Source of the DNA: Dipteris shenzhenensis
Taxonomy: Eukaryota; Polypodiophyta; Polypodiopsida; Gleicheniales
Direction: 5' to 3' (one strand)
Length of the DNA stretch: 64,000 nucleotides
NCBI GenBank assembly: GCA_047967505.1
Contig: CM106540.1
Below the pieces are notes generated by a model, which saw only the letters and a program-made list of their open reading frames with translations, was not told the origin of the DNA and made no database searches. This document shows, piece by piece, positions 21,049 to 33,247 of the stretch. A program made the translations under genes and the position numbers. The stretch's first letter is position 1. Each line of letters opens with the position of its first letter.

Positions 21049-21914
21049 TCATAGGCTATCTTTCTTCTTGGCTAGTTCAAGTACATCGAGAATAGGGGTC
21101 TTTGAATCCCCTAGTGGATTCCTAGATATAAATCTAGCCGCAACAGCACTAACATCCTCCTCTCCTGCTGCCAAAATCATAGCCATTGCTGTCAATGCCC
21201 TGCCATGAATGTTTGATCCAAAGGCATTGATAGTAGCTAGGCGGCATACCAAAATGAATTTGTTAGCATTTCGAGTAATGTTGGAGTATTCGATAGCGTG
21301 CAAGAATGCCTTGCACTTCAGTAGCTCCGAAGGACCTTGAGGAGAAAATTTGTCGTGAAAGACCACGATATGCTATGCGACTTTGCCAAGGTAATGGGCC
21401 AAAGAATGATCTCGCCCAAATGTGCTGCGAACATTACCTCATCAAGATGAGAATTCATCAAGCTCAAATGCATCCTGCAACAATTCAACAAACATTAGAA
21501 GACCGACAAAACAAATTATACCGAAAGAACATCAAAATAAAAAATATTGTTTGAACTTACCACTACAATGTCGTCGGTTTCTATCCCTTCCTCTTTTGCA
21601 ATGTTGATGGAACTAGGTGCTATGTGATGTTCCATTTAGGAGGTGGACACTTTCTCCTAACCTATGTTGGAGGTGGAAGCTTCTGCATGAGAGGGTTGTG
21701 CATTGTATACAGAGATGTCTGTATCCCTCATTGAAACCAGTGTAGTCAAGAGAAAGTCTTCCGTTTTCTGGTCTTCAGTACCTAAAACCCCGAGATCATT
21801 GACACATGTCAACATCAAACCCCGATAGGAATCCGAGTGCCTCATCCTCTCCTAGTCCGAAAAGAATCTCTATGTCATGGAGGAATATGTACTCTTCTCC
21901 ATCGATGATGAGGG

Positions 21915-22212
21915 TGTTGAGATATCAAGCTCTACCCCCGATATATCTCCTGGATGACTATCATTTATGTCACCGCCTATGTTAGTTGTACTCGTGGTGT
22001 AGTTAGACTACCATGTATGTTTTTGGTTTGGGTTCACATATGAACCACGTATTCTAGGGTTTGACATATAGGGTATTTCCCTCTTCTATTGTATTGTTGT
22101 TGTGTGCAAAAGTGAAGAAAGGCTTCACCCTCCAACCTTGTGTCCTCTCTCTTTTGTGTGTTGTGAAGAAAGCTAAACTTGAGTCTCCTATCTCTCTCCC
22201 TTATTCTTTACA
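21915..22212 (+). repeat. 5' LTR of copia-2
   Basis: 298 bases, TGTTGAGATATC...TTTACA. Directly preceded by TSD GAGGG and followed by the primer site. Confidence 0.95.
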
Positions 22213-22225
22213 TGGTATCAGAGCC
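22213..22225 (+). promoter_or_regulatory. Copia-2 primer-binding site
   Basis: TGGTATCAGAGCC, initiator-Met tRNA complement, abutting the LTR. Confidence 0.9.
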
Positions 22226-22788
22226 TTGTTCGTGGTAAGGAGCTCAAGAAAGCAAGCCAAGTTTGTGGTGTCCTGGTAAGAGGACCAGTGTTGCTTTCCT
22301 ATTTCGAGTTTGGGAGCAAATCTCTGCAGGTAGCACAGCCAGAAGTGCAGGAATGCATTGTTTCAGATTGAGAGGCCCTTCGCGGTGTGCGAGAGCATAG
22401 TATATGCTGCGGGAGAGGGCGAACCCCTGGTGACTTTATTTTTGTGATTTGAGGCCGTTTCGGGGCCCGTTTTGAAGGCGAAAGTTCTTCGCAGGCACTC
22501 AGAAAAAGGCCCTGTTTTTCGCTGTGCGGCCACTGCGCGGCTAGTCAGTGGAAAGGTGCCACAGAAATTGCATCGTATGCCTGTGTGCAGAGATATTGGG
22601 AGTTGCAGATTCATGCCTGTTGCCTGTTGATGCAAAATTGTCACTAGGAAGTGACTGTGTGGTGAAATACCACTTTCGTCAGTGTTGCAGATCTGCCCCT
22701 GTGAGGCGTTTTGCAGAAGTTTTGCTATTTGCCCTTGTGAGGCATTTGCTGTGTTTACAGGTTGCTATTGCAATTCGTGATTTGTAAA

Positions 22789-23660
22789 ATGTCTGAGAAT
22801 CTGTCCACCATTGTCAGTGAGAAGCTTGACAAGAACAACTTCCAAGCATGGAAGTTCAGGATGACAAACTTCCTTATGGGAAAGGGAGTTTGGGATTACA
22901 TCAGTGGTGAAACTGCAGAACCAGTTTTGGGTACTGCTCCCACTCCTGCTGAATTGAAGGCCTTTAAAGAATGGCATGAAAAAGCCAGAAAATTCCTGTA
23001 TTGGCTGTCTGTTAGCATTTCAGATTCTATGATTGTGCATATACAGGATGTAGAGACGCCTAAGGAGGCATGGGATACATTGGTGAAGCTGTATAGCACA
23101 AATACCAAAGCACGAAAGATGCAGCTAAAGCAGGAGTTGCACAATGTGCAAAGGAAAAATCTGAATATAAATGAGTATTCCTTGAAGGTGAAAGCCCTTG
23201 TAGATTCTCTTGCCTCCATTGGAGCACCTTTTGATGATGAGGACTTAGTGTCTGTGACCTTGAATGGTCTTGGGAAAGATTATGCATAGTTTCGGACATC
23301 CATTGGAGTCCGTGAAACATTTCCTGATTTTCAGGAACTTATTGCTCTCTTGCTGAGTGAAGAGCAAAGGAATGGTGGTTCAGCCACCTCAACTTCTCAA
23401 GAGACTGCTTTCTACTCGAATACAGGTAGAGGCAGGGGTAGAGGAAGAGGCCGTTTTGGTGGCCGTGCAGGAAATCACAACCAACAGCAACAATAGGAAA
23501 ACCAGTCCTATGGAGGAGGACGTGGTAGTTCTAGAGGCAGGGGGAGCCAAAGAGGCCGTGGTTCATGGCAAAGGAACCAGCAAGTAAATAGCAGCACAGA
23601 ATGCTATTATTGTGGAAAGCCTGGACACAAGGAGAATACATGCTATAAAAAACAGAATGA
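22789..23660 (+). pseudogene. Copia-2 gag
   Basis: ATG at 22,789 (MSENLSTIVSEKL). Contains the UBN2-type gag core, an RG-rich stretch and the CCHC knuckle CYYCGKPGHKENTCYKK near 23,600-23,652. Two nonsense changes: TAG at 23,287 (CAG in the related copia-3) and TAG at 23,494 (CAG in copia-1). Otherwise well preserved. Confidence 0.9.
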
Positions 23661-23676
23661 CATCAAAAGTGGGAAG

Positions 23677-24360
23677 TTGCAGCAAAGCAACTATGCATCA
23701 TCAAGTGGGCATGGTGACGACAGAAATGAGCACCTTTTTGTGATGCAGCATATGGTTAACTCCATGTCAGGAGATGCTGTAGCTTGCAATGATGTTTGGT
23801 ATGTTGATTTAGGTGCCTCTAACCACATGACCAGTCATGGTGAGTGGTTTCATGATGTTAGAAATTTGGATAAGCCAGGTTATGTTGAAACAGGTGATGA
23901 TACTGTGCACCCAATTACGCAGGTTGGTAAAGTGCCATTGGCTATGCAGGATGGCAAAACGAAGTACTTGGCAGATGTACTTCATGTTCCAAAAATCACT
24001 AAGAACCTGGTTTCAGTTGGCCAGATGGTTGAGCAAGGTCTGCAGGTTAGATTTAATCCTGATGGATGCTTTGTTGAGGACTTGAAAAATAAATGCCGCT
24101 TGGTTGCGAAAGGCAACAAAAATGGAAGAATGTTCACCTTGGATGTTGATATGCCTGAGGTGAAAGCTGCTATGTTTGCGCATGGGAGAGGTGTCATTGC
24201 AGATATTGAGATATGGCACAAGCGCATTGGGCATGTGAATATACAAAGGCTGAAATCTATGCAAACGAAAAACATTGTTGCAGGTTTGCCTAAATTCAGA
24301 GTTGAGGGAATGCAAAAGGTATGTGAAGCATGCCAGACATGCATTTCCCAAAAATGCTAA
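23677..24360 (+). pseudogene. Copia-2 protease and GAG-pre-integrase, ends at 17-base deletion
   Basis: The protease active site reads DLGASNHM (near 23,805), so the Ser/Thr of the D-S/T-G triad is Leu; copia-1 keeps DSG. The zinc region IWHKRIGHVNIQRLKSM is near 24,212. At 24,335 seventeen bases present in copia-1 (aatgggtaagcaggcca) are missing between short gcca repeats, which shifts the frame and ends the ORF early. Confidence 0.9.
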
Positions 24361-25063
24361 GGTGAGCAGAAGACCTTTGGAAGTGATCCATTCAGATGTT
24401 TGGACAACCAAAGCTGCTTCTATTGGTGGATGCCATTATTATGTGACGTTTATTGATGACTACACTAGGAAGGTGTGGATTTATTTTATGAAGCACAAAA
24501 GTTAAGTGTTCAGCCATTTCAAGGCTTTTAAGGCCATGGTTGAAAAAGAGAAAGGTGTGCATATTAAAGTGCTAAGATCTGATGGAGGGGGAGAGTACTT
24601 TTCAGAAGAATTTTGTGAATATCTGAAAGAACAGGGAATTCAAAGGAAGTACTCATGCAGGTCTACCCCTCAGCAGAATGGGGTTGCAGAAAGGAAGAAA
24701 AGGCATATTGCAGAAGTAGGACGGGCGATCCTAAATGAGAAAAACATGCCTGATTATTTTTGGGCTGAAGCAGTAGCAACTGCTGTTTATATTATGAACA
24801 GAACCCCCACTGCAGCTGTCCATGGCATGACGCCTGAAGAAATGTATACAGGCCAAAAACCAGATATTTCTCACTTGAAGGTATTTGGTTGCATAGCTTA
24901 TGTTCATGTTCCTGATGAGAAGAGAACAAAGCTGGATCCAAAGGCAGAAAAATGCATCTTTATTGGATATGCTCTGCACCAGAAAGGGTATCGCTGTTAT
25001 AACCCTTCCACCCGCAAAATGCAAGTGAGCAGAGATGTTGTTTTTGATGAAATGAGCAGCTAG
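24340..25063 (+). pseudogene. Copia-2 integrase core
   Basis: All three catalytic positions are visible: the Asp in VIHSDVWTT near 24,390, the Asp in LRSDGGGEYF near 24,570 and the Glu in QQNGVAERK near 24,680. Followed by the conserved GCIAYVHVPDEKR and CRSTPQ blocks. A TAA at 24,503 and a TAG at 25,061 (TGG in the family, Trp) interrupt it. Confidence 0.9.
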
Positions 25064-25078
25064 TATGCACCAACTGTT

Positions 25079-27127
25079 ATGGTAGGAGATGCAGATGCAG
25101 GAAATGGGAATGCTGCAATAAATCCAGAGCAGCAATCTCAAGCCTTGAGTGGACCCAGAGAGTCCTCTACTAGTGGATCTAATGCATGGACAGGGAGATT
25201 GAGATCCAGTGAATCGTCACATGGCAGCCCTGATAGTGTTGTGCAGGTATCACATAAGGGAAAAGAAAAAGTAGACCATGCTCCAGTGTTTGATGTGTCT
25301 GCTGGTAGCTCTCATGTTGATGGAGAGTCAAGCGGCTCTGAAATGAGCCTTGATGAGGAACTTGGGATTCCTTCTGTTGTTACACCTGGTGCAAGGAAAA
25401 GCAGGCATGATTTAAAGACTCCTGCAACTGATCCAGTTGTACGGAGGTCCACTCGTATTAAGTATCCAGTTGACAGGCTGAGATATGATGGGTATACAGC
25501 ACATCACTATGCTTATATGGTCAAGGTTCTAGAGGAGCCAGAGCCCACATGTTTTGAGGATGCAGCAGGGCATAAAAATTGGGAAGCAGCTATGGATGAA
25601 GAGATGGCTGCCTTGGATGCAAACCACACTTGGGATTTGATGCCTTTGCCTCATGATAAGAAGGCTATTGGCTGCAAGTGGGTTTACAAAGTAAAGCACA
25701 ATGCTGATGGGTCTGTTAGCAGGTACAAGGCAAGATTGGTTGCCAAAGGTTTTGCGCAGACATATGGAATTGACTATGAGGAAACTTTCAGCCCAGTTGC
25801 AAGGATGGCAACCGTGAGAGCAGTAATTGCTATGGCTGCTGCAAAGGGATGGTCTTTGCATCAGATGGATGTGAAAAATGCCTTCTTGCATGGTGATTTG
25901 CAGGAAGAGGTTTATATGATGCAGCTAGAAGGTTATGAGGATAATTTACACCCCGATTTTGTATGCAGGTTGCGCAAAGCCTTGTATGGCTTAAAACAGG
26001 CACCGAGGGCATGGTCAGACAAGATAGGGCAATATCTTGTCACTATTGGATTTCAGATTTCCAATTCAGATTTTTCACTTTATGTGAAAAGGACAAACAG
26101 AGGGATTGTGCTTATAGTCATCTATGTTGATGACTTGATTATTACAGGTGATAGTGATGCAGACATTAATGAAGTGAAGCTGCTGTTGAAGCAGAAATTT
26201 GAGATGAAGGATTTGGGAGAGCTGCATTACTTCTTGGGCATTGAGGTTATTAGATCCCCGAGTGGGATATGGCTGTTGCAAAGGCAATACGGTTTGGACA
26301 TGCTGTCCAAATATGGGATGACAGGCTGTAAGCCTATCTCTGTTCCATTGGAGCAGAATGTGAAGCTCAATGCAGAGACAGGTGAGCTTCTTGAAGATAT
26401 TACTATGTACAGGCGCATAGTAGGTAGCTTGATTTACATGACTATAACCAGACCAGATTTGAGCTATGCTGTGGGGCTGGTGAGTCAGTTTATGCAGGCA
26501 CCGAGGAAGCCACATTTGGATGCGGCTAGGCACATACTACAGTATGTGAAGTCCACATTGCATTATGGACTGTTTTATGAAGCTGGGTGTGCATTACAGG
26601 TACATGGATACACAGATGCTGATTGGGCTGGTAGTGTCTCAGACAGGAGATCTACTAGTGGTTTTATGTTTTCTCTTGGGAGTGGTGCCATCAGTTGGAG
26701 CAGCAAGAAGCAGCCAACAGTTGCCTTGTCGAGCACAGAGGCTGAGTACAGGGGTGCAGCAATGGCTGCATGTGAGGTAGCTTGGTTACAGAAGCTACTT
26801 GCAGATATGGGACAGTCAGTTCATGCAGTAGTTGTCATTCATTGTGACAACATTAGCAGCATCATGCTTGCTAATAACCCAGTTTATCATGCTAGAACGA
26901 AGCACATTGAGGTGCATTATCACTTTGTGAGAGAGAAGGTTCTAGCTGGTGAGATTGATCTTGTCTATGTCAGCACTGAGGAGCAGGTGGCTGATATTTT
27001 TACGAAGGCATTGGGTACCGAGAAGCTTCGCAGATTTAGGAGCTTGCTTGGTGTACGTGAGATGGATTTGAGCTTGAGGGGGAGTGTTGAGATATCAAGC
27101 TCTACCCCCGATATATCTCCTGGATGA
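25079..27127 (+). CDS. Copia-2 reverse transcriptase-RNase H, intact 682-codon frame
   Basis: The longest clean frame in the window. Reverse transcriptase motifs: [13 protein letters not shown] near residue 198, RYKARLVAKGFAQ near 215, [20 protein letters not shown] near 260 and the catalytic IYVDDLIITG (YVDD at 26,123-26,134). RNase H motifs: YTDADWAGSVSDRRSTSGF near 26,610, STEAEYRGAA near 26,735 and HCDNISSIMLANNPVYHARTKHIEVHYH near 26,845. The stop lies 42 bases inside the 3' LTR. In the native element this is the C-terminal half of a single polyprotein; the ATG at 25,079 is only the first after a nonsense codon. Standard codons throughout; Gln is CAG/CAA. Confidence 0.93.
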   Translation: MVGDADAGNGNAAINPEQQSQALSGPRESSTSGSNAWTGRLRSSESSHGSPDSVVQVSHKGKEKVDHAPVFDVSAGSSHVDGESSGSEMSLDEELGIPSVVTPGARKSRHDLKTPATDPVVRRSTRIKYPVDRLRYDGYTAHHYAYMVKVLEEPEPTCFEDAAGHKNWEAAMDEEMAALDANHTWDLMPLPHDKKAIGCKWVYKVKHNADGSVSRYKARLVAKGFAQTYGIDYEETFSPVARMATVRAVIAMAAAKGWSLHQMDVKNAFLHGDLQEEVYMMQLEGYEDNLHPDFVCRLRKALYGLKQAPRAWSDKIGQYLVTIGFQISNSDFSLYVKRTNRGIVLIVIYVDDLIITGDSDADINEVKLLLKQKFEMKDLGELHYFLGIEVIRSPSGIWLLQRQYGLDMLSKYGMTGCKPISVPLEQNVKLNAETGELLEDITMYRRIVGSLIYMTITRPDLSYAVGLVSQFMQAPRKPHLDAARHILQYVKSTLHYGLFYEAGCALQVHGYTDADWAGSVSDRRSTSGFMFSLGSGAISWSSKKQPTVALSSTEAEYRGAAMAACEVAWLQKLLADMGQSVHAVVVIHCDNISSIMLANNPVYHARTKHIEVHYHFVREKVLAGEIDLVYVSTEEQVADIFTKALGTEKLRRFRSLLGVREMDLSLRGSVEISSSTPDISPG

Positions 27128-27395
27128 CTATCATTTATGTCACCGCCTATGTTAGTTGTACTCGTGGTGTAGTTAGACTACCACGTATGTTTTTGGTTTG
27201 GGTTCACATATGAACCACGTATTCTAGGGTTTGACATATAGGGTATTTCCCTCTTCTATTGTATTGTTGTTGTGTATTGTTGTGGTGTGCAAAAGTGAAG
27301 AAAGGCTTCACCCTCCAACCTTGTGTCCTCTCTCTTTTGTGTGTTGTGAAGAAAGCTAAACTTGAGTCTCCTATCTCTCTCCCTTATTCTTTACA
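27085..27395 (+). repeat. 3' LTR of copia-2
   Basis: 311 bases; equals the 5' LTR plus a 13-base insertion (gtattgttgtggt-like duplication near 27,272-27,290) and one substitution. Followed by TSD GAGGG. Confidence 0.95.
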
Positions 27396-27531
27396 GAGGG
27401 GGGACAAGGACCATAATTCTGAGTCTGGGTCAACGGTGTCTGATGCAGATTCTTGCTCTACTAGGGGCTCTTGAAGTAGGCTCAATGCTTGAGCTGCTTC
27501 CATCTCCTCTGTTGGATCGTCAAGACTCTCT

Positions 27532-27885
27532 TGTGAAGATAGTGGGAGAGAAGGAAGGAGTCTCACTTGCGGCTTTCTCACATACACAATGGGGGAATAC
27601 TCACAAAGGTGGAGGCTAAAAAAAATTTTCCTCTTCTTAGTTGTGAAAGCCAAAGGAACTCTAGTACAAAGAAATAGAAGAACCCTATATATGTGGGTCT
27701 CAAACCAAACTCAGCTAACTAAGGTGGCATACTAACTGAGCCACGAACTAGAGTACATAAAGATAGCTATCATCCACGTATTATTCATGGGCGGTGTACC
27801 AACCGCATCTGCAGCTAACAAGTCGGTGACATAAATGCACAATGGTCACCCTAGCATATCACGAGTGGAGCTTGATATCTCAACA
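27532..27885 (-). repeat. 3' LTR of copia-4
   Basis: 354 bases, minus orientation, tgtgaagat ... tctcaaca. The complement of the polypurine tract (ctccccctcgagctc) follows. Confidence 0.92.
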
Positions 27886-28057
27886 CTCCCCCTCGAGCTC
27901 AATCCCAATTCTTGCACACCAAGCAGGTCTCTGAACTTGCGCAGCTTCTCTGTGCCCAATGCCTTTGTGAATATGTCAGCTACCTGATCCTCTATGCTGA
28001 CATAAACTAGATCAATAAGACCTAGTAAAACCTTCTCTCGCACATAGTGATAATGCA

Positions 28058-31000
28058 CCTCAATGTACTTTGTTCTAGCATGATAGACTGGGGAACTGAA
28101 ATAGGCTTACAGCCTGTCATCCCATATTTGGACAGCATGTCCAATCCATATTGCCTCTGCAAGAGCCGTATCCTGCTTGGTGATCTAATCACCTCAATGC
28201 CCAAGAAATAATGCAGCTTTCCCAAATCCTTTATCTCAAACTTCTACTTCAATAGCATTTTCACATGAAGGATATCTTCATCACTATTACCTATGATCAA
28301 CTCATCAACATAAATGACAAGCAACATAATAACTTTCTCTATTTTTCTCACAAAGTGAGAAATCTGCCTTGGAAATTTGAAAGCCAATAGTGACAAGATA
28401 CTATCCTATCTTGTCAGACCATGCTCTAGGTGCTTACTTTAAGCCATACAAGGCTTTCTTCAACCTGCAAACAAACTGAGGATGAAGAACATGAACATAA
28501 CCTGGTGGCTGCTCCATAAAGACCGAGTAAAGACCTCTTCTTGCAAATCACCATGCAAGAAGGCATTCTTTACATCCATATGATGTAAAGACCATCCCTT
28601 TGATGTAGCCATAGCAATGAATGCTCTTACGGTTGCCATCCTTGCAACCGGACTGAATGTTTCTTCATAATCAATGCCATATGTCTATGTATACCCCTTG
28701 ACAACTAATCTTGCCTTGTATCTATTCACAAAATGATTTGCATTGTACTTCACCTCATAAACCCACTTACATCCAATTGCATTCTTGTCTTTAGGCAAAG
28801 GCACCAATTCCCATGTAGCATTTGCTTCCAAGGCATCCATTTCTTCATCCATGGCTTTCTCCCATTTTTCTTTTCCCATGGCTTGCTCAAAAGAAGTGGG
28901 TTCCGGTTCTTGTATCACTTTGACCATATAGGCATAGTGAATGGCTATAAATACATCATATTTTAGCCTATCCACACGATACCTAGCTCTAGTAGGCCTG
29001 TGCAAAATAAGCTCACTTCCAGGTGCTCTCAAAACATCCCTGGTCTTCCTTACTCCAGGTGTAACAACAGAAGGAATACCCAACTCATCATCAATGCTCT
29101 GTTCTGGGCCACTAGATTCACCATCCACATAAGAGTGACCTACATTCACATCAAACATGGGCTGATCTACCTTCTCTTTTCCTTTTCTGATACCTGCATA
29201 CCACTATCTACATTGCTCTGAGGAGATTCTCCTGATCTCAATCTGCCTGTCCATGGCAAAGTATGTGAACCATTGCTAGAGGACACTACAGGTCCACTAA
29301 TATTTTGTGATTACTGCTGTGAATTCTGTATAGCATTACCATTTTGTGCATCTACATCATCAATCACATTTACTGGTTTATACCAGCTTCTCATCTCATC
29401 AAAAACAACATCTCTGCTCACTATAAACTTATGAGTAGAAGGGTTATAGCATCTATACCCTTTCTACTACAGAGAATAACCAATATGGATGCACTTCTCA
29501 GCTTTTGGATCCATCTAGGACCTCAACTCATCTGGCACATGAACATAGGCAATGCAACCAAAAATTTTCAAATGAGAAATATTTGGTTTCCTACCAGTAT
29601 ACATCTCCTCTGGTGTCATGCCATGTATTGCTACAGTGGGAGTCCTGTTCATTATGTAAACTGTTGTAGCAACTAATTCAGTCCAATAATAATCTAGTAG
29701 GTCTTTTTAATTAAGCATGGCCTGAGATACCTCTCCAATTTGTCTTTTTTTCCTTTTTGCAAGTCCATTTTGCTGTGGGGTATAAATACATGAATATTGC
29801 TGGTTTATGCCATGCTCCTACAGGGACCTTGCAAACTCATTTGAGAGCTACTCTCCCCCTCCATCTCACCTTAGGCATTTTATTTGCAGGCCTGTTTCTT
29901 TTTCAACCATAGCTTTAAAAGCTTTGAAATGCCCAAATACTTCACTTTTCTTTTTCATAAAATGCACCCAAACTTTTCTGCTGTAGTCATCAATAAAAGT
30001 AACCAAATAGTGATAGCCTCCAATAGATGTAGCTTTAGTATTCCACACATCAAAGTGGATTAATTCCAATGGCTTCTTACTCTCTTGAACATGTCTAGGA
30101 AATGGTTTCCTTGCCTGTTTTCCAAATTGATAGGCTTCACATACCTTATGCAACCTTGAATTTAGGCAATCCTACAACAATGTTTTGGGCCTGCATTGAT
30201 TTAAGTCATTGTACATTAACATGACCAATGCGTTTATGCTAGATATCAATATCTGCAACTACACCGGTCCCATGTGCAAACATTGCTGCACTCAATTCAG
30301 GCATGTCCACATCCAATGTAAACATCATGCCCTTCTTCTTTCCTTTTGCTATCAAGCAACCGTTATTTTTCATATCCTCAACAAAGCATCCATGAGGATT
30401 AAATCTAACCTGCAAGCCCTGCTCAACCATTTAACCAATAGAAACCAGGTTCTTGGCGATATTCGGGACATGAAATACATTAGATAGGTATTTCTTTTTC
30501 CCATCCTGCATAGACAAAGGAATTTTACCAATCTGCACAATAGGATGTGCAATATCATCACCAGTCTCCACAAATCTTGGTCTTTCCATTTTCCTTGCAT
30601 CCTACATCCATTCTGCATGACCTGTCATGTGGTTTGATGCACGTGAGTCAACATACCACACATCATTACTTTCTTTTGCACTTGTCACATAATTGGTCAT
30701 GTGCTGCACCATAAACAAATGATCATTTCTGTCATCACCTTGTCTACTAGAGGATGCATAATTGCCTTGCTGCAATTTTGCATTCATAATGTCATTCTGC
30801 TTTTTGTAGCAGTCTTTAGCCATATGACCCATTTTACCACAATAGTAGCATTCGACATTGCTATTTGCATTTTGGCCTCTATGCCATCCACCACGACCTC
30901 TTTGGCTCCCCCTGCCTCTAGAGTTACCACATCCTCCTCCAATGGACTGGTTTTCTTGAGTTTGCTGCATATTTTAATTTCTACCACGGCCTCCAGATTG

Positions 31001-31661
31001 GCCTCCTCTACCTCTGCCTCTACCTCTTCCAGCATTTGAGTAGAAGATAGTTTCTTTTGAAGTTCCTCTTGAAGAAGATGCACCACCATTTCTCTGGTCT
31101 TTAGAAATTAGAAGAGCAAACAACTCAAAATCAGGAAATTTTTCATGGACGGCAATGGATGTCTGAAACTGTGCATAATCCTTTCCTAAACCATTCAAGG
31201 TCACAGAAACTAGATCATCATCTTCCACTGGCGACCCAATGGAAGCAAGTGCATCTGCAATTTTCTTCACCTTCATGTGGTAGTCATTGATGCTCATATT
31301 TTCTCTCTACACATTGTGCAAGCTGCATTTTCCTGGCTTGCGTATTTGTGCTGTACATTTTTGCCAAATTATCCCATGCCTCCTTTGGCATACTTGCATC
31401 CTGAATATGCACAATCATAGAATCCGAAATACTGATAGAGAGCTAGTACATAACTTTTTTGGCTCTCTCATGCCATCCTTTAAATGCTTGCATTTCCTAT
31501 TGATTGGGAACATTAGGAAGAGCTGGTTCTTCTCCATTTCCTGTAATGTACTACCAATAGCCTTTTCCCATAAGGAAATTCCTCATTCTAGACTTCCATG
31601 CTTGAAAGTTGTTCTTGTTAAGCTTTTCAGTGACAATCTATGAAAGAGAATCAGACGCCAT
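28058..31661 (-). pseudogene. Copia-4 gag-pol remnants
   Basis: Minus strand from 31,661 (MASDSLS then TAG where copia-3 has CAG). Recognisable pieces are the knuckle CYYCGKMGHMAKDCYKK, protease YVDSRASNHM and integrase VTFIDDYSRKVWVHF near 29,985. Reverse transcriptase pieces include [14 protein letters not shown] near 28,770 and HYFLGIEVIRSPS near 28,200. Many stops, including Gln and Trp codons changed to TAG. Non-functional. Confidence 0.88.
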
Positions 31662-32193
31662 TACAGAACACTGCAAAATATTCTGTCATTGCAAAAAACA
31701 GCTTTTGCCTCACACGGGCAAATCTGCAAAACTGACGAAAGTGGTATTTGACCACACAGTCACTTCCTAGTGATGATTTTGCATCAATAGGCAATAAGGA
31801 TGATTTTGTAACTCCCAGTATCTTTGCGCACAGGCATACAATGCAATTTCTGTGGCAACTTTTCACTGACCTACAGAGCAGTGGTCACACAACAAACATA
31901 GGGCCTTTTTCTCAATGCTTGCAGAGAACTTCTGCCTCCAAAACAGGACCCAAAATGGCCTTGAATCCAAAACGGGCCCTGAAATGGCCCCGCAGCATAT
32001 ATTGCCCTCTCGCAACACCGCGAAGGGCATCTCAATCTGAGGCAATGCACTCTTGCACTTTCCGACTGTGCTACCTACAGAGATTTGCTCCCAAACTCAA
32101 AAAAGGAAAGCAGCACTGATCCTCTTACCAGGACACCATGAACTTGGTTTGCTTTCTTGAGCTCCTTACCACGAACCACAGGCTCTGATACTA

Positions 32194-32545
32194 TGTGAAG
32201 ATAGTGGGAGAGAAGGAAGGAGCCTCACTTGCGGCTTTCTCACATACACAATGGGGGAATACACACAAAGGTGGAGGCTGAAAATAGTTTTCCTCTTCTT
32301 AGTTGTGATAGCCAAAGGAACTCTAGTATAAAGAAATAGAAGAACCCTATATGTGGGTCTCAAACCAAACTCAACTAACTAAGGTGGCATACTAACTGAG
32401 CCACAAACTAGAGTACATAAGGATAGCTCTGATCCAGCTATTATTCATGGGTGGTGTACCAACCGCATCTGTAGCTAAGAAGTCGGTGACATAAATGCAC
32501 AATGGTCACCCTGGCATATCACGAGTGGAGCTCAATATCTCAACA
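32194..32545 (-). repeat. 5' LTR of copia-4
   Basis: 352 bases, minus orientation. Preceded (in element sense) by TSD TCTCT and followed by the primer-site complement ggctctgatacta. Confidence 0.92.
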
Positions 32546-33247
32546 TCTCTTCCATGTAGATGTTCGAGTCTACTCTAGGTACAACCAGATCAACAGTTCT
32601 AATAGAGGGGGTGCTAGATGATGAGGCTTCTTCCTCTAGATTTCCTTCTTGGAGAAGGAAGATGAATGTCATCTCCCATGAAAGGAATTTGGTGCCTATA
32701 GTTCCTGTAATCCTTGCGTCTAGGGTGTCTTGAACTTCGACTATCCTAAACCCTTCATTTGTAAGGTTGTCACAAAACTATCCAAGCGCTTTACAAACTT
32801 GGGTTCCCTGAGAAATTATCTTGCCTGTAAAGGATGCGATCTGAGAAGTCATCCTTGGCTCGCATATATGTGCCTAGGACATCTAAAGTCATGTCAAACA
32901 CTAAAAATAGCTCTTCCTCACGATCTGCAAATGTAGTTCATGAGATGAAGTCATGGAACGTAGTTCTAGCTGAATCCATGGCAAATAGCAGTTGATGGAG
33001 GGAGTAACTTCTGAGGACGGGAGTTTATATGGCCTTTAAATGTGATGTAAAAAGGGCTCTTACCCCTTAATATATATCAAAACCCTAAAAATTAAAATTA
33101 ATCATAAAATCCCCAAATTTTTTGAAAAACATTTACCACCATGAATTGAAAGGAGAAAACATTTAAAGAAATAACATTTTAATTGAATTGTCCATCATCT
33201 TTTGAAGCAATAACTAGGATTTGACAGACAAAAAATTAAATGCTGCA

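Larger units (their letters stand above)
21915..27395 (+). mobile_element. Copia-2: full-length Ty1/copia element, TSD GAGGG
   Basis: Complete LTR retrotransposon. 5' LTR 21,915-22,212, 3' LTR 27,085-27,395, target-site duplication GAGGG at 21,910-21,914 and 27,396-27,400, initiator-Met primer site and a GAGGGGGAG polypurine tract before the 3' LTR. The LTRs differ by one substitution (ccatg/ccacg) and one 13-base insertion in the 3' LTR, so it is the youngest insertion here. The long 3' pol frame is intact, but gag and integrase carry four stops and a 17-base deletion. Confidence 0.97.
27532..32545 (-). mobile_element. Copia-4: Ty1/copia element (type B), TSD TCTCT
   Basis: Complete but decayed element on the minus strand. 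LTRs at 32,194-32,545 (5') and 27,532-27,885 (3'), TSD TCTCT at 27,527-27,531 and 32,546-32,550, and primer site complement at 32,181-32,193. The LTRs differ at about 22 of about 352 positions, so it is the oldest dated copia here. Coding: gag start at 31,661, CCHC knuckle near 30,850 and protease with D-S-R-A-S (Gly lost). Integrase lies at about 30,150-29,700 and reverse transcriptase at 28,960-28,100. About 530 bases between reverse transcriptase and the end of RNase H are deleted (junction near 28,090). Confidence 0.93.
21049..32979 (-). pseudogene. Unknown intron-containing gene split by copia-2 and copia-4
   Basis: Read on the minus strand: ATG at 32,979 (MDSARTTFHDF) behind a TATA-like CATATAAAC near 33,025, coding to 32,551, [copia-4], 27,531-27,401, [copia-2], 21,909-21,561, an 86-base intron (21,560-21,475, GTAAGT...TTGCAG) and a last exon to TGA at 21,049. 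The frame continues in phase across the copia-2 site once the element and one TSD are removed (WSLSPL then IIDGEEY), which proves one pre-existing gene. The product is acidic with Ser-rich and Glu-rich segments (EEEASSSS, DDPTEEMEAAQ) and a helical C-terminus (HGRALTAMAMILAAGEED). No family recognised. Stops near 32,940 and 32,790 and frameshifts near 21,820 show decay before or after the insertions. Confidence 0.65.
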
